Shown: piece after piece, positions 46,493 through 55,848 of the stretch
How the letters are laid out: every line of letters begins with the position of its first letter
How positions within the stretch are numbered: position 1 is the first letter of the stretch
Source: Christiangramia lutea
GTDB taxonomy: Bacteria > Bacteroidota > Bacteroidia > Flavobacteriales > Flavobacteriaceae
Direction of reading: 5' to 3'
Assembly (NCBI RefSeq): GCF_022489035.1
Contig: NZ_JAKVTV010000003.1
Span: 310,001-374,000 of the forward strand
DNA length: 64,000 nt
The notes under the pieces: model-generated
The model's input: the letters and a program-made list of their open reading frames with translations, nothing else
Database searches by the model: none
Told to the model about the DNA's origin: nothing
Made by a program: the position numbers and the translations under genes

Positions 46493-47830
46493 TTAAAGTC
46501 CTAAGACTACTTTAGTTCCATTTAAAACTTGTAAAAATTCAATATATTCTTCTGTAGTCTTTGAATCTATTTTAGTTAAAAAGTAATCGCTAATATTTTC
46601 TTCATTCCCCTTCAAAGACTTAATTTGGTTCAATAAATTAACTCCTGTTTTAGCATCATTCTTCCACTTTTTTAGACGAGAATCAGTCATAGTGAAATTT
46701 CTATGGGCATTGTAATGATTGGCTAATTTGTCTGTTAAAGGAGTAGCCTTTTTCATTATATTATTAAATTGTATTATTGAATTTGCTATTTGGTCGATAT
46801 ATTTAAAATTTCCTTTTTGTACTTCTTCGTATACATCATAAGTTGCTCTAACCCTACCTAATTCAGCTTCAATGTATAGTATTTCACCATCAAGATCTGT
46901 TTTGTAACCATTATTTTCTAGTAAGGATATGTAATCTGAAATTTGATTATCGATTCCAAATTTATTTACAAATTCATATGAGCAGTAAATCATATTTCCA
47001 CTCTGATTTTCCAATAATGTATTAGTGCTGCCATAACCGTATAAATTACTACCATGAATAGTTTTTAAACTATCTGTTTTTAATAATTGTCCTGAAATTG
47101 CTTCATAGGTTGAATTTCTAATCAAATTATACTCGCCAATTATTTTATACTTACCAGACAGGTTCTCAAAATCTTCAATTCTATCCCCTCTTAGAAGTAG
47201 TTTTTTATTTTCATGTCCTACCTGTTTAATTGCTTTTTCAGTTTTTGGTGTTCTATTAAGTTTATTTCTTAAAGTATTTAATTCGGTATATAGGTAAGTG
47301 TTTTCATTATAATATCCATCAGTAGAGATTTTACTTTTTATGGTTTTCAAGTGATTTTCTAACCCATTCCACTTTATAGAACTAAATCGTTTTCTATTGT
47401 CTGAATTAAATTCTTTGTCAGCATAAATTAAATAGTCAAGATTGTGTTTGTTCGATAGCAATTGTGCCTGATAGAGATGGTGTTTTTTCTTTTTAAAGCT
47501 TCCACTGGAATAGAGAAAGTGGTCAATTAGCGAGTTAATTGATAAAATCTCATCGTATTTGGCTTTTATCTTTTTTTCCGCAATACTATCAGATTTTTTT
47601 TGTTCAATTTTTTTAAGAATGGTCGTGTATTGAGTAGTTTGAACATCTATTGTGTCATACTTAGGTATAGATGTATTTTTAAAATTTGCTTGATAGACGA
47701 AATATCCATCTTTATATGCAGGGTCTAATACTTTTTTTGTGTGTTCAGGTTGAAATTCGTAGCTCGTCTTTTGAGCTGTAGAAAAATTGGTAATAATAAT
47801 GGTGAATGCCAAGTAGTAAAATTTACTCAT
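46493..47830 (-). CDS. Secreted island protein of unknown function
   Basis: A 445-residue protein with a short signal peptide (FYYLAFTIIITNFSTAQ), so exported. I do not recognise a family. The mature part is Lys/Asn/Tyr-rich, with helical, charged stretches (TTILKKIEQKKSDSIAEKKIKAKYDEIL; QIANSIIQFNNIMKKATPLTDKLANHYNAH) and no cysteine cluster or protease/hydrolase motif. It is monocistronic, closed by the shared terminator, and lies between the tyrosine and serine recombinase genes. As cargo it may give a surface or stress trait; no function can be assigned. Confidence 0.7.
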   Translation of the reverse strand: MSKFYYLAFTIIITNFSTAQKTSYEFQPEHTKKVLDPAYKDGYFVYQANFKNTSIPKYDTIDVQTTQYTTILKKIEQKKSDSIAEKKIKAKYDEILSINSLIDHFLYSSGSFKKKKHHLYQAQLLSNKHNLDYLIYADKEFNSDNRKRFSSIKWNGLENHLKTIKSKISTDGYYNENTYLYTELNTLRNKLNRTPKTEKAIKQVGHENKKLLLRGDRIEDFENLSGKYKIIGEYNLIRNSTYEAISGQLLKTDSLKTIHGSNLYGYGSTNTLLENQSGNMIYCSYEFVNKFGIDNQISDYISLLENNGYKTDLDGEILYIEAELGRVRATYDVYEEVQKGNFKYIDQIANSIIQFNNIMKKATPLTDKLANHYNAHRNFTMTDSRLKKWKNDAKTGVNLLNQIKSLKGNEENISDYFLTKIDSKTTEEYIEFLQVLNGTKVVLGL

Positions 47831-48005
47831 AGTTAAAATAGATTAGATTGAATTGATTAAGTAGTAAAATGATAAAATTCGGAGGTAGGGTAGTCGAATT
47901 GTTGTAATAAAAATATAAAAAAAATTATTACTGCTTAATCTGCTTGAAACTCTTGTAAATTTTATATAGTATTATATTTAAATGATAATTAAGTGCATCA
48001 GTTAA
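47831..48005. other. Short AT-rich gap in the island
   Basis: 175 bases upstream of the secreted-protein gene (minus strand) and downstream of the serine recombinase stop. No hairpin terminator or repeat is obvious. Confidence 0.4.
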
Positions 48006-49646
48006 TCACTCAATATCAGGATCATAATTAAATAGATTTTCATTGAATGTGGCGGTATTTGTTATTTCACGTGGTCCTCTAACTTGAAGAACCTTCCACA
48101 TATCTATATAAGGTATTCTTTTGTAAGCATCCATTACATAATAAATTTTCTTTTTTGGGTTAAATTTAAGTTGAATTGAAAAAGCGTATGTTCTTTTTCC
48201 ATCGAAATAAATCATAACCTTTTGTATGTAAGTCCTTATTAAATTTCTTTTATCAACCCACGAGACGTTTCGTTTTTTAGCTAAGTTGGTAATTTTCCTT
48301 ATTTCATAAATATTATTTTTACTTGATGAAAACACTTCAAGTCGTTCCTCATTTCTTTCAATTTTTAAATTTATATCATTTATTGCATTTTCAATTCTCT
48401 GAATTTCTTTTGTAATATCATCCTCATTCAATTTTCCTTCAATAGTAAGTCGAATTGCTCTTTGTTTTTGGGAGGCTAAAACTTTTTTCTTACTCCTTAA
48501 ATTTTGAAGATTTTCAAGTAGTAGTTTTTCATCTTCCTCCTTATTTTCAAAGTACTCATTATAAGATTTTAGTAAAATTTCATATTTAAAAAATTGTTCC
48601 CATATAAGCCCTTCTAAAATATCAATATTTATACTCCTATTATCACATTTTTTTTGGGGATATCGTTTTGAAGAACACATGTAGTAATTATCTTTTTTAT
48701 TTGTTCTAGTCCTACCATACATGTTTTCCCCACATCTTCCACATTTAATTATACCCTTAAGCATATACTTATGATCCACTTTTTTCCCTTTATTATTTCT
48801 GTTTTTTGGAAGATTTTGATTTACCTTATTCCAATAAATATTTGAAAAAATAGCGGGGCAGTCATATGTGCCTCCTGAATACACCCTAACTCCTTTATAA
48901 ACTTCATTTTTAATAATGTCTCTTACAGTTTTTCCAGACCAAATAATTTCTGATTTTCTTTTAACCTTAAATTTATTCGGATCGTATCTATCTGGTATAG
49001 TAAGGGTTCCTTTATTTAATTTATTATAACGGGTTGGTATTCCTTCATTAGTCAAAATTTCAGCAATCTTAGATGTCCCTTTTCCTTCTAGACTTAATGA
49101 ATATATTCTTTCTACTACCTCACGTTCCTCTTCATTGATTTGCATAATGCCATTTTCATCTGAACAATAACCATAAGGAATAATGCCGTGTATTTTTCCT
49201 TTTTTAACGTTATGCTTTAAAACCTGTTTAATTTTTCTCTGAGTGTTTTTAACATAATATTCATTGAAAAGACTATATAGATTTGATACTAAATCCACTG
49301 TAGGATCAGATAAATTGACTTCGCCTTCAGATGTATAAAATTTTATTGAATGTTTTCGAAAAATATCTTTTATAGCAAAACCTACTCTGGGGTTTCTTTC
49401 TAATCTGGAGTGATCAGTTACAAAAACGCTTGAAATTTCTTTTGCGGCGATGGCTGCAATTAGCTGTTTTAGTCCAGGTCTATCATTAATATTTTCTACT
49501 GTTCCACTTATTCCTTCATCCTTGAATACTAGATATTGTATGTTAAGTTCTTTTGCTTTTTCTATACCTAATTCAGCCTGATTCTTAATTGAACGATTTT
49601 CACCTTCCTCCTTATCTTGTGATATTCTACAATATATGCCTAACAT
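48006..49646 (-). CDS. Large serine recombinase (integrase of the island)
   Basis: 546 residues from ATG 49646; a TTG at 49661 would add five. The resolvase-type catalytic domain starts [25 protein letters not shown] with the nucleophilic Ser, followed by [14 protein letters not shown] recombinase domain ([31 protein letters not shown]) is next, then a zinc ribbon ([12 protein letters not shown]...[11 protein letters not shown]). A long coiled coil (about 370-440) controls directionality in this class. It reads inward from attR, 26 bases from the att arm. This is the usual gene position for a serine integrase beside its attachment site. Confidence 0.93.
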   Translation of the reverse strand: MLGIYCRISQDKEEGENRSIKNQAELGIEKAKELNIQYLVFKDEGISGTVENINDRPGLKQLIAAIAAKEISSVFVTDHSRLERNPRVGFAIKDIFRKHSIKFYTSEGEVNLSDPTVDLVSNLYSLFNEYYVKNTQRKIKQVLKHNVKKGKIHGIIPYGYCSDENGIMQINEEEREVVERIYSLSLEGKGTSKIAEILTNEGIPTRYNKLNKGTLTIPDRYDPNKFKVKRKSEIIWSGKTVRDIIKNEVYKGVRVYSGGTYDCPAIFSNIYWNKVNQNLPKNRNNKGKKVDHKYMLKGIIKCGRCGENMYGRTRTNKKDNYYMCSSKRYPQKKCDNRSINIDILEGLIWEQFFKYEILLKSYNEYFENKEEDEKLLLENLQNLRSKKKVLASQKQRAIRLTIEGKLNEDDITKEIQRIENAINDINLKIERNEERLEVFSSSKNNIYEIRKITNLAKKRNVSWVDKRNLIRTYIQKVMIYFDGKRTYAFSIQLKFNPKKKIYYVMDAYKRIPYIDMWKVLQVRGPREITNTATFNENLFNYDPDIE

Positions 49647-49671
49647 TATATTTTTTTTCAAATATAATATT

Positions 49672-49723
49672 AATGTTCACATTTAGTACTCTTACAGATG
49701 TGGCTTTAGTCGGCGGGGGTGCT
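49672..49723. other. attR of the serine-recombinase island
   Basis: The 25-base island arm at 49672-49696 (starting AATGTTCACATTTAGTACT) is the inverted partner of the left arm. It is followed by the shared GATGT at 49697-49701 and then resumed comM sequence (GGCTTTAGTCGGCGG). With attL it defines a 52-base attP and an attB inside the conserved [16 protein letters not shown] coding stretch. Confidence 0.8.
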
Positions 49724-50398
49724 TATCCTCAACCTGGTGAGATCTCTCTCTCACATAATGGCGTTCTCTTTTTGGATGAATTACCGGAATTTAAACGTGG
49801 AGTTCTTGAGGTCATGAGGCAGCCCCTGGAAGATCGAGAGGTTACTATTTCCAGGGCAAAATTTACCGTAACCTATCCGTCGAGTTTTATGCTGGTCGCT
49901 AGCATGAATCCAAGTCCGGGGGGATTTTTTAATGATCCGGGAGCTCCGTCTTCTACTTCTCCTTACGAAATTCAGCGTTATTTGAGCAAAATTAGCGGAC
50001 CATTATTGGACAGGATAGATATTCATATAGAAGTAACTCCGGTCCCTTTTGAAAAATTAAGTGAAGAAAGACGTGGGGAGACCAGTTTGAAAATTCGGGA
50101 AAGAGTGACCAAGGCCCGAGAGATCCAAACCAACCGTTTTTCGGAAATACTTCATATACATTATAATGCGCAAATGGGTCCCAGGCAAATCAGAGAATTT
50201 TGCACACTTGATGATGCTTCAAAATCTCTGTTAAAGACAGCCATGGAAAGATTAAGTCTATCCGCAAGAGCATATGATCGAATTTTGAAAGTAGCCCGCA
50301 CCATCGCCGATCTTGAAAATAGTACAAATATCAAAGGGGATCACATAGGTGAGGCTATTCAATACAGAAGTTTGGATAGGGAAGGCTGGCTAGCTTAA
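49697..50398 (+). pseudogene. comM: comM/yifB 3' part, interrupted by the island
   Basis: Continues the comM frame from the aspartate codon at 49697: [22 protein letters not shown], Walker [11 protein letters not shown], sensor region [16 protein letters not shown], arginine-rich [13 protein letters not shown], and the C-terminal Mg-chelatase-like helices ending [15 protein letters not shown]. It lacks its own start; an open frame upstream through island DNA (from 49589) is probably accidental. Together with the 5' part it is full length, which argues for a recent, clean insertion. Confidence 0.92.
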
Positions 50399-50412
50399 AA
50401 TTGAAGATGATT

Positions 50413-50595
50413 TTATTGAATTATAAAGTAAAGCAAGAGACTTCCAATAATCAATAAACTTCCAGAAATAAGTTTAACTTTTTCCCTGTGCTCTGGAGTG
50501 TACCAATCACCGTAACCTTTTAATGAATTATAGAACATTCCTATGAAATATAGAGCGGAAAAACCAACGATATAAATAAGAATCAAAGTAACCAT
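50413..50595 (-). CDS. Small membrane protein, function unknown
   Basis: 60 residues with two hydrophobic helices (LILIYIVGFSALYFIGMFY and KLISGSLLIIGSLLLYFII) joined by a polar, basic loop. Size and hydrophobic pattern suggest a real small inner-membrane protein rather than a chance frame. No family recognised. It converges on comM. Confidence 0.55.
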   Translation of the reverse strand: MVTLILIYIVGFSALYFIGMFYNSLKGYGDWYTPEHREKVKLISGSLLIIGSLLLYFIIQ

Positions 50596-50872
50596 CTTTA
50601 AATCCTTTTAATTGTAATTTAAGAAAACCAGGAAAAAAGATGAAATTATTTTTATAAGGTATTTATATGGTTTTATCAGTAAAACTTTTGGTTTTAAAAT
50701 GTTTGCTGGCATTGCGATTTCAACCTATCATTTATAGATTATACCATTATAACTGTCAATTTCTTGAGCTTTAATTAACTAATCCTTATCTGGTTTTTTA
50801 TATTTTTGGAAAGATCGAAATACCAACCTATAATTTCCGGTTATTAAATTCCGGAAATAACAACCTGGACTA

Positions 50873-52036
50873 ATGAAAAGATACTTCTTGATTCTTCTTT
50901 GCCTTGGTTTATTATCCTGTAAGGGAGACAAAGCTGAGGATACCACAAATGCCAATACTTCAAAAGATACTATAGATGTAAAGGAACTTTTGCCTGATGG
51001 GTTAAATGCCACAGAAGCTATAATTCTTGATATTGAAGAGGCGAATAAACTTGTAGATCTGCCGCTTGGATGTATAGAGACCGAATACCCAAATAAGTTG
51101 GGGCAAACTCTTGAAAATAAGGAAGCTATTGGAGAACCACACGAATTACACCCTGCGTTTTACGGGTGTTTTGATTGGCATTCTTCGGTTCATGCCCATT
51201 GGTCATTGGTAAGCTTGTTAAAGCAATTTCCAAAAATTGAAAAAAAGGAGGCCATCAGGGAAACTTTAAAAAGATCACTAAGTGCCGAGAACATTAAGGG
51301 TGAACTAGATTATTTTAAAAGACCTGAAAGCGGATCCTTTGAAAGAACTTATGGTTGGGCCTGGTTACTAAAACTTTCTGAAGAACTTAAAACCTGGCAA
51401 GATCCTTTAGGCCAGGAACTTGCCGAAAATTTACAACCTTTAACCGATCTTGTGGTTCAGAATTATATAGATTTTCTGCCAAAGCTTAATTACCCGATCA
51501 GGGTTGGAGAACACACGAATACTGCTTTTGGGTTAAGCCTGGCTTACGATTATGCTAAGACCGTTGAAAATGCAGAATTTCTAGAGTTGATCAAAAAGAC
51601 TGCTCAGGATTTTTACCTTAAGGATGATAATTGTCCGGTGTCATGGGAGCCTGGGGGGTACGATTTTTTGTCGCCGTGCCTTTCAGAGATCGATATTATG
51701 AGAAAGGTTCTTCCAAAGAATGCTTTCAGTTTATGGATAGATGATTTTATGCCACAATTGAAGAGTCAGGATTTTGAAATAGAAGTAGGAGAGGTTTCAG
51801 ATCGGTCTGATGGAAAACTTGTACATCTTGACGGCTTAAACTTTAGCCGGGCATGGATTTTTTACGGTCTAGCGAATCAATATCCAGATCAGTTTGGTCA
51901 CTTGAATGGTTTAGCCAATGAACATGTTTCCTATTCATTTCCAAATTTGGTAGGCGACTCCTATGAAGGTGGACACTGGTTAGGTACTTTCGCGATATAT
52001 GCACTGCAGGAGGCTAATCGCAAAGTAAAAGAGTGA
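50873..52036 (+). CDS. DUF2891 family lipoprotein
   Basis: A 387-residue lipoprotein (LGLLSCKGDKAEDT). The DUF2891 hallmark HPAFYGCFDWHSSVHAHWSLVSLLKQFP is at about residues 92-119, with YGWAWLLKL, HTNTAFGLSLAYDYA and GGHWLGTFAIYAL later. The fold is expected to be an (alpha/alpha)-barrel like that of sugar-acting enzymes, but no activity is established. Its TGA overlaps the GTG start of the Nramp-like gene, so it belongs to the pxp operon. Confidence 0.85.
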   Translation: MKRYFLILLCLGLLSCKGDKAEDTTNANTSKDTIDVKELLPDGLNATEAIILDIEEANKLVDLPLGCIETEYPNKLGQTLENKEAIGEPHELHPAFYGCFDWHSSVHAHWSLVSLLKQFPKIEKKEAIRETLKRSLSAENIKGELDYFKRPESGSFERTYGWAWLLKLSEELKTWQDPLGQELAENLQPLTDLVVQNYIDFLPKLNYPIRVGEHTNTAFGLSLAYDYAKTVENAEFLELIKKTAQDFYLKDDNCPVSWEPGGYDFLSPCLSEIDIMRKVLPKNAFSLWIDDFMPQLKSQDFEIEVGEVSDRSDGKLVHLDGLNFSRAWIFYGLANQYPDQFGHLNGLANEHVSYSFPNLVGDSYEGGHWLGTFAIYALQEANRKVKE

Positions 52037-53253
52037 AGAATTTCTTCAAAAATTTAGGACCGGGTATACTTATTTCCGCGGCATTTATAGGGCCCGGTAC
52101 GGTAACCATATGTAGTGTTGCAGGAGTAAATTTCGGTTATTCCCTATTGTGGGCTTTATTAATATCGGTATTTGCCTGTATTATTCTTCAGGAAATGTCG
52201 GCCAGGTTAGGTCTCATTTCTGGAAAAGGTCTAAGTGATTGCATTCGTGAAGAGATAAAGAATCCTTTTTTAAGGATCTTCACTCTTTTCCTGATATTTT
52301 CAGCAATAGTTATTGGAAATGCAGCCTATGAGGCGGGAAATATAACCGGAGCTGTGCTGGGCGTAGAATCTGTTTTTTCTACAATTAATTTCAATTTAGG
52401 TGCACTTCGTTTGAACATTTGGAGCTTGCTTATAGGTGGGGTTGCATTTATTCTCTTGTTTTTAGGTAGTTATAAGAAACTCGAAAAAATTTTTATAGCC
52501 CTAGTGCTGCTCATGAGTGTCGCCTTTATCCTGACGGCTATTCTAACTTTGCCAGATATCTCTGAAATTCTTAAGGGTTTTATTCCGGGCTCCTTCGACG
52601 CCGGTCTTCTAACCATTATTGCCCTGGTGGGGACTACGGTTGTACCTTATAATCTTTTTTTACACGCATCTTTGGTAAGCGAGAAATGGAGTGGGCCAGA
52701 GTATATTGGTTCGGTAAGGAAGGAACTTGTATTTTCCCTGCTACTTGGGGGAATTGTGTCTATGGCCATCGTAGTTTGTGCGGCTGCTGCACAGATAGAT
52801 AAGATCGAAGATGCAGGAGACCTCGCTAAGGGATTGGAACCACTTTTTGGAAATTCGGCTACTATTTTCCTGGGAGTTGGTTTACTGGCTGCGGGTATAA
52901 CCTCCTCGGTAACGGCACCTCTGGCGGCTGCTTACGTAGTTCAGGGATGTCTTGGATGGAAAAAAGGAATGCAATCCAAAAGATTCAGGGCAGTTTGGAT
53001 GAGCGTAATAATTTTAGGGGTTTTATTTTCATCTCTTGGAATTAAGCCTGTAGAAATAATTCAATTTGCCCAGATCGCTAACGGGATTGTACTACCGGTT
53101 ATCGCAATTTTCTTATTTTGGATCGTGAACCAAAGATCGGTATTAGGAGAGAATAGGAATAATCTTTTTCAGAATATACTAGGTTTTATAGTGATCATCC
53201 TTGCGATATTTCTGGGAGTGAAATCTATATTGAACGTAATTCAAAACTTTTAG
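52033..53253 (+). CDS. Nramp-like transporter of the YcsG type
   Basis: A 406-residue inner-membrane protein with about 11 helices. It has Nramp topology and sequence, but the first-helix metal motif DPGN is replaced (FIGPGTVT) and the sixth-helix methionine is replaced (TTVVPYNLFLHASL). The start is GTG, overlapping the DUF2891 stop (GTGA). It sits directly before pxpABC, as ycsG does in the Bacillus ycsF-kipIA operon. Loss of the metal ligands and this linkage suggest it carries 5-oxoproline or a related compound rather than Mn2+; this is inference. Confidence 0.82.
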   Translation: MKNFFKNLGPGILISAAFIGPGTVTICSVAGVNFGYSLLWALLISVFACIILQEMSARLGLISGKGLSDCIREEIKNPFLRIFTLFLIFSAIVIGNAAYEAGNITGAVLGVESVFSTINFNLGALRLNIWSLLIGGVAFILLFLGSYKKLEKIFIALVLLMSVAFILTAILTLPDISEILKGFIPGSFDAGLLTIIALVGTTVVPYNLFLHASLVSEKWSGPEYIGSVRKELVFSLLLGGIVSMAIVVCAAAAQIDKIEDAGDLAKGLEPLFGNSATIFLGVGLLAAGITSSVTAPLAAAYVVQGCLGWKKGMQSKRFRAVWMSVIILGVLFSSLGIKPVEIIQFAQIANGIVLPVIAIFLFWIVNQRSVLGENRNNLFQNILGFIVIILAIFLGVKSILNVIQNF

Positions 53254-53994
53254 ATGGGAAAAAAAATTCATATTAACTGTGACCTGGGAGAGGGAGGTGA
53301 ATTCGATGCTGAATTAATGCCGTTGATCTCAGCTTGCAATATCGCCTGCGGAGGGCACGCTGGTAACCTTGAAAGTATGCATCGCACAGTGAGACTCGCC
53401 ATGGAATACGATGTAGAGATTGGAGCACACCCTTCATATCCGGATAGGGAGAATTTTGGTAGAAATCCAATGGAAATGTCTCGGGAAGATCTCAAATTAT
53501 CCATTGAGGGGCAGATTTTGAGTTTAAAGCAGATTGCCGAATCTGAAGGCGGAAAACTTTCTCATGTAAAGCTCCATGGAGCTCTCTATAATGATGCAGC
53601 AAAAGATGAAGAAATTGCTAGGATTATAGTTGAATGCCTAGAAGATCTTGAGGGTGATTTTAAGCTTTTCGTGCCCTTAAAATCAAAATTTTCTGAAGTG
53701 GCAATGGGTAAATTCGACCTTGTTTTTGAAGCCTTCGCAGATCGAAATTATAACCAGGATTACAGCCTGGTTTCAAGATCAGAAAAGGATGCTTTGATCA
53801 CGGAAAAAGAGGAGGTATTTGAGCATGTTTTTTCGATCTTCAATTTTGAGAAAATTCGTACGAAATCGGGAGAAGAAATTCGAGGAAATGCAGATACATT
53901 TTGTGTGCATAGCGACACCCCTTCCTCTGTAGAGATCATTAAATTTTTGCATAAAAAATTAGCGGAAAAAGGAATAAGAGTTAAACATTCATGA
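53254..53994 (+). CDS. pxpA: 5-oxoprolinase subunit A (LamB/YcsF family)
   Basis: A 246-residue protein starting IHINCDLGEGGEFDAELMPLISACNIACGGHAGN, the PxpA signature. EIGAHPSYPDRENFGRN and VKLHGALYNDA carry conserved metal and active-site residues. Together with PxpB and PxpC it hydrolyses 5-oxoproline (pyroglutamate) to glutamate using ATP. Gene order transporter-A-B-C with zero to four-base junctions shows a tight operon. Confidence 0.95.
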   Translation: MGKKIHINCDLGEGGEFDAELMPLISACNIACGGHAGNLESMHRTVRLAMEYDVEIGAHPSYPDRENFGRNPMEMSREDLKLSIEGQILSLKQIAESEGGKLSHVKLHGALYNDAAKDEEIARIIVECLEDLEGDFKLFVPLKSKFSEVAMGKFDLVFEAFADRNYNQDYSLVSRSEKDALITEKEEVFEHVFSIFNFEKIRTKSGEEIRGNADTFCVHSDTPSSVEIIKFLHKKLAEKGIRVKHS

Positions 53995-54725
53995 TGGTAG
54001 ATTTTCCGAAAATAACTCCCTTGGGGGACCGGGCAATTCTCATAAATTTTGAAAAGATAATTGACGAAAAGATGCTTGAAAAAGTGCTTTTTTACAAAAA
54101 CCTAATAGAGAATTCCCAGTTTAAACAAAAGGTTGAGGTAGTTAATACATATAACTCGTTATTAATAAGTTATGTATTCGCTATAGAGGATGTCTATAGT
54201 GAGGTTTTGCGTATAAAACAGCTTGTAAGACAGGCTAATATACCAAAAAATATGAACTATAAAATTTTCACTCTTCCGGTATGTTATAATGAGGAATTTG
54301 GTCTGGATCTAAAACTAATTTCAGAAGACAAGAATTTGAAGATTGATGAAATAATTAAGCTTCATACCAAACCATTTTACCGTATTTATTTTACCGGATT
54401 TTTACCTGGATTTTTGTACCTCGGAGGCCTCGATGAAAGACTTAAAATTTCAAGGAAAGAATCCCCAAGAAGATCTGTTGATAAAGGGTCTGTTGGAATA
54501 GGTGAAAATCAAACCGGGATCTATCCAAAAAACTCTCCGGGAGGATGGCAAATTTTAGGTAAATGTCCGGTAGATCTATTTAGAAAAAATGAGCGTCCAC
54601 CTAGCCCTTTTTCGGCAGGTGATAAAATTAAATTCGAAGCGGTTTCCATAACCGAGTATCAGGAAATAATTGAACTAATTGAGGCCGGAGAATACAAACT
54701 AAAAGTTGATAATTATGAAAGCTGA
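53991..54725 (+). CDS. pxpB: 5-oxoprolinase subunit B (KipI-like)
   Basis: A 244-residue protein of the allophanate-hydrolase subunit 1 / KipI family: ITPLGDRAILINFEK at the start, TLPVCYNEEFGLDL and YFTGFLPGFLYLGGLDERL in the middle, and SVGIGENQTGIYPKNSPGGWQILG near the end. It overlaps pxpA by four bases. It forms the ATP-using complex with PxpC. Confidence 0.94.
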   Translation: MMVDFPKITPLGDRAILINFEKIIDEKMLEKVLFYKNLIENSQFKQKVEVVNTYNSLLISYVFAIEDVYSEVLRIKQLVRQANIPKNMNYKIFTLPVCYNEEFGLDLKLISEDKNLKIDEIIKLHTKPFYRIYFTGFLPGFLYLGGLDERLKISRKESPRRSVDKGSVGIGENQTGIYPKNSPGGWQILGKCPVDLFRKNERPPSPFSAGDKIKFEAVSITEYQEIIELIEAGEYKLKVDNYES

Positions 54726-55584
54726 AATTGAGGTTCTGCAGCCTGGTTTGTATACCAGTATCCAGGATTTGGGTAGATATGGGTTTCAAAAATTCGGGGT
54801 GCCGCAAAGTGGGGTTATGGATAGATACGCGATGCGAATTTGTAACCTCATTTTAGGTAATCCCCAGGAGAAATCGGTAATGGAAATAACCATGCAGGGC
54901 CCGCAATTAAAGTTCAATTCTCCCACTTCGGTTTGTATTAGCGGGGCAGATCTGTCACCAAAGCTTAATGGGCAGGCTGTATCAAACAATGAAATAATTA
55001 ATTTAAAAAAGAATGATATTATTGAATTTGGTAAGCGGAAATCTGGTTTTCGTTCTTATTTAGGGATTTCCGGAGGATTTGAAACTGAAAAGGTCATGGA
55101 GAGTTTAAGCTGGTATGAAGGTTTAACCGATCAATTCAGACTGGAAAAAGGAATGAAGCTTGCCTGTTCTGCAGATTCTTTCTCCAATTCCGAAACTTAT
55201 TCTTCATTAAAAATAGATTCAGAATATATCTCCTCTAATGCAATAGGGGTATATCCTGGACCTGAGTTTGAATTCTTAACCAATACTCAAAAAAATCAGC
55301 TATTTAATGCTGATTTTAATACCGATGAAAAAAGTAACAGGATGGCGGTTCAGGTAAAGGAAGAGCTTCAGAATGATCTTCAGCCTATTATCACTGCTCC
55401 TGTTATGCCAGGCACAGTACAGTTAACTCCTTCCGGAAAAATAATAATACTAATGAGAGATTGTCAAACCACGGGAGGCTATCCCAGGATCTTGCAGTTA
55501 TCAGAGTACGGAATACAGGTTCTTTCTCAAAAACTACCGGGAGACAAGATTAAATTTTTAAAAAAGAATTATCCAGAATTTTGA
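54715..55584 (+). CDS. pxpC: 5-oxoprolinase subunit C (KipA-like)
   Basis: About 289 residues from ATG 54715 (a TTG three codons earlier is less likely), overlapping pxpB by 11 bases. Family motifs: EVLQPGLYTSIQDLGRYGFQKFGVPQSGVMDRYAMRICN and SGADLSPKLNG near the N-terminus, then RSYLGISGGF, SNRMAVQV and MRDCQTTGGYPRIL. It completes the operon, which ends 18 bases before a large inverted repeat. Confidence 0.94.
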   Translation: MKAEIEVLQPGLYTSIQDLGRYGFQKFGVPQSGVMDRYAMRICNLILGNPQEKSVMEITMQGPQLKFNSPTSVCISGADLSPKLNGQAVSNNEIINLKKNDIIEFGKRKSGFRSYLGISGGFETEKVMESLSWYEGLTDQFRLEKGMKLACSADSFSNSETYSSLKIDSEYISSNAIGVYPGPEFEFLTNTQKNQLFNADFNTDEKSNRMAVQVKEELQNDLQPIITAPVMPGTVQLTPSGKIIILMRDCQTTGGYPRILQLSEYGIQVLSQKLPGDKIKFLKKNYPEF

Positions 55585-55601
55585 CTGGAACCGGGACAAA
55601 T

Positions 55602-55679
55602 AAAAAAGTGTCACCGCGATTTAGCGTTATAGAAAAGACCCTACTCAGAACTACAACAAACCTTGGCTGACACTTTTTT
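55602..55679 (+). ncRNA. Structured element A: long hairpin with conserved loop
   Basis: AAAAAAGTGTCA (55602-55613) pairs perfectly with TGACACTTTTTT (55668-55679). The loop carries a 26-base block at 55628-55653 (TATAGAAAAGACC...TCAGAACTA) repeated without change at 57074-57099. The stem ends in a T-run, so it can terminate the pxp transcript. The conserved loop, however, suggests an RNA or protein-binding role for the module that follows. Type ncRNA is tentative. Confidence 0.5.
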
Positions 55680-55744
55680 GCCCCAAAACACTTTAGCTTT
55701 ACTAAAATGACTGAAACAAATATACTAGATGACCTGCCTTCCTG

Positions 55745-55764
55745 AAAGGGGATATTTCCCCTTT
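55745..55764. promoter_or_regulatory. Palindrome upstream of module gene 1A
   Basis: AAAGGGGATATTTCCCCTTT is a near-palindrome 85 bases before the start at 55849. The same form lies 82 bases before the duplicated gene at 57291. It could be an operator for the downstream LuxR-type regulator. Confidence 0.55.
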
Positions 55765-55848
55765 ATCATGCTTTCCATTAATTATATTCCTAAATATTTA
55801 TATTTATAATATCTAATTAACCAATTATAATAATTAAATCTGAATACT

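Larger units (their letters stand above)
40135..49696. mobile_element. 9.56-kb serine-recombinase island inserted in comM, carrying restriction-modification cargo
   Basis: It interrupts comM between Walker A and Walker B. Base use is clearly more AT-rich than the flanks. Its right end carries a large serine recombinase reading inwards from attR. Joining the two ends gives a 52-base symmetrical attP with central GA, and joining the flanks restores the comM frame exactly. Contents left to right: 72-residue protein, HTH protein, C5-methyltransferase with Arm domain, restriction enzyme, T:G glycosylase, short tyrosine recombinase, secreted protein, serine recombinase. No transfer or replication genes are seen, so it is an integrative island rather than a conjugative element. 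Confidence 0.88.

Noticed and set aside
49589-49696. New start for the 3' comM fragment within island DNA
   Set aside because: The frame is open for 36 codons before the junction, but it overlaps the serine recombinase gene and its sequence is unlike ComM. It looks accidental.
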